Under the pieces are notes generated by a model. It had not been told where the DNA came from. It did not search any database and saw nothing but the letters and a program-made list of their open reading frames with translations. Below, piece by piece: positions 63,437 through 64,000 of a stretch of 64,000 nucleotides of DNA. Each line of letters opens with the position of its first letter. Within the stretch, counting starts at the first letter, position 1. Source of the DNA: CAWFGW01 sp963849955 (GTDB lineage: Bacteria > Bacteroidota > Bacteroidia > Cytophagales > JAAEPT01); contig CAWKJU010000009.1 in the NCBI GenBank assembly GCA_963849955.1, forward strand, positions 434,001 through 498,000, given 5' to 3'. Made by a program: the position numbers and the translations under genes.

Positions 63437-64000
63437 TTAAAATAGAAAACTACGTTCACGCTGTTCCGGTGTCCATCGTTTCATGACACCAAATTCGTAG
63501 ACAATTGAAACTTCATGGGAACCGCCAGCTACTTTTAGCGCGGAAAGTGGGTAGTCGTAGCTGTAATTCAGGGTCATTTTTTCAAGTTTGAATCCCAATA
63601 ACAACGCTAAGGCATCATTTTGTTTGAAACCAAAATTAGACATCGGCAACCCGCGATAAAAAGCACCGAAAATTAATGCACTATATTTTAAATAAGTTCC
63701 TACATCCAACTGTTTAAAGCTACCTTGTGAGCGGAGATGAAAAGCTGGCAACAAATCTATGCCATTATGAATAGGTCCATACGTATCTCTCAACACCACT
63801 TTTGCGCCCCCGCTAATCGAAAACCGAATAGGTAACTTACTAGCGGTATTACCTGTCAGCGTTAAATCTGGCTGATTCAAATGATGTGCTCCCAAGCTAA
63901 ACCACAAAGCTTCAGAATAAATCAGTCCACCAGCAGCGATATCAATATGTGTATTGGAATAATTACCATCTAAGGGTTGTTGAGAGATCCCACCATTCTG
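63437..64000 (-). CDS. Type IX secretion system PorP/SprF-family membrane protein (5' end outside window)
   Basis: The frame is open on the minus strand from the window end to a stop at 63437, giving 187 residues of the C-terminal part. The PorP/SprF features are AAGGLIYSEALWFSLGAHHL followed by NQPDLTL, the TYGPIHNGIDLLPAFHLRSQ region and a last beta strand HEVSIVYEF. These outer-membrane barrels anchor the gliding and T9SS machinery, which agrees with several T9SS substrates in this window. The last residues (MKRWTPEQRERSFLF) are a positively charged tail. The start lies beyond 64000. Confidence 0.88.
   Translation of the reverse strand, partial: QNGGISQQPLDGNYSNTHIDIAAGGLIYSEALWFSLGAHHLNQPDLTLTGNTASKLPIRFSISGGAKVVLRDTYGPIHNGIDLLPAFHLRSQGSFKQLDVGTYLKYSALIFGAFYRGLPMSNFGFKQNDALALLLGFKLEKMTLNYSYDYPLSALKVAGGSHEVSIVYEFGVMKRWTPEQRERSFLF

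Overview
The window looks like the chromosome of an AT-rich member of the Bacteroidota, probably a Flavobacteriales-type organism. Four things in the sequence point there: several secreted proteins end in a type IX secretion (T9SS) sorting domain (YPNPxx...GxYLxxxx), a PorP/SprF-family outer-membrane gene runs off the right end, promoters fit the TTTG/TAnnTTTG pattern, and typical families of the phylum occur (DUF1972 glycosyltransferase, DUF4369 thioredoxin, DUF2279, LVIVD propeller). No tRNA, rRNA or CRISPR array was seen.

Layout. (1) 1-443: remains of a methyltransferase. (2) 739-9282, minus strand: an exopolysaccharide operon of a fused kinase, a hexapeptide acyltransferase, three glycosyltransferases (one frameshifted), a WecA/MraY-like phosphosugar transferase and a membrane-anchored response-regulator domain. 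(3) 9521-16546: a small protein and a 2163-residue secreted FG-GAP/ASPIC-UnbV protein. (4) 16.5-30.0 kb: a cassette-like accessory array, the most unusual part of the window. All its genes point rightward. They are mostly small lipoproteins and hypothetical proteins, plus an M23 peptidase, an AbiEi/AbiEii toxin-antitoxin pair, an ArsR/AHSA1 pair and an LVIVD-propeller protein. They are separated by nine copies of a structured repeat (called Rpt-A here) and by imperfect palindromes with CACAAC/GTTGTG ends that resemble integron attC sites. Several cassettes begin with a motif that is the reverse complement of the motif at their own end, as expected of excised and circularised integron cassettes. 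Two sites carry fragments resembling the 3' end of group IIC introns exactly at the expected G|TT point. One gene is broken by a perfect 355-bp tandem duplication. No integrase gene is in the window.

(5) 30-37 kb: secreted polysaccharide/lipid-active proteins, namely a circularly permuted GH16 beta-glucanase, a sialidase-like T9SS protein with a frameshifted signal peptide, and a propeller-lipase-T9SS fusion. (6) 37-44 kb: stress and housekeeping functions (DUF892, PNPOx-like, YebC, SRPBCC, DoxX-like, a TlpA-type thioredoxin, a Cache/HAMP/GAF sensor). (7) 44-64 kb: core genes, including rpsA, NlpC/P60, smpB, tsaD, tamB, DUF2279, a Smr-domain protein, a ferritin-like four-helix protein, a lamin-tail protein, DUF4956 with a VTC-domain protein, pyrB-pyrR, a PolX-like PHP protein, a GT9 heptosyltransferase and PorP/SprF.

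Three otherwise intact genes (5.69, 31.2 and 39.78 kb) each need a single added base to be read through, so part of the apparent gene breakage may be sequence error. Function names come from reading motifs by eye; no database search was run.
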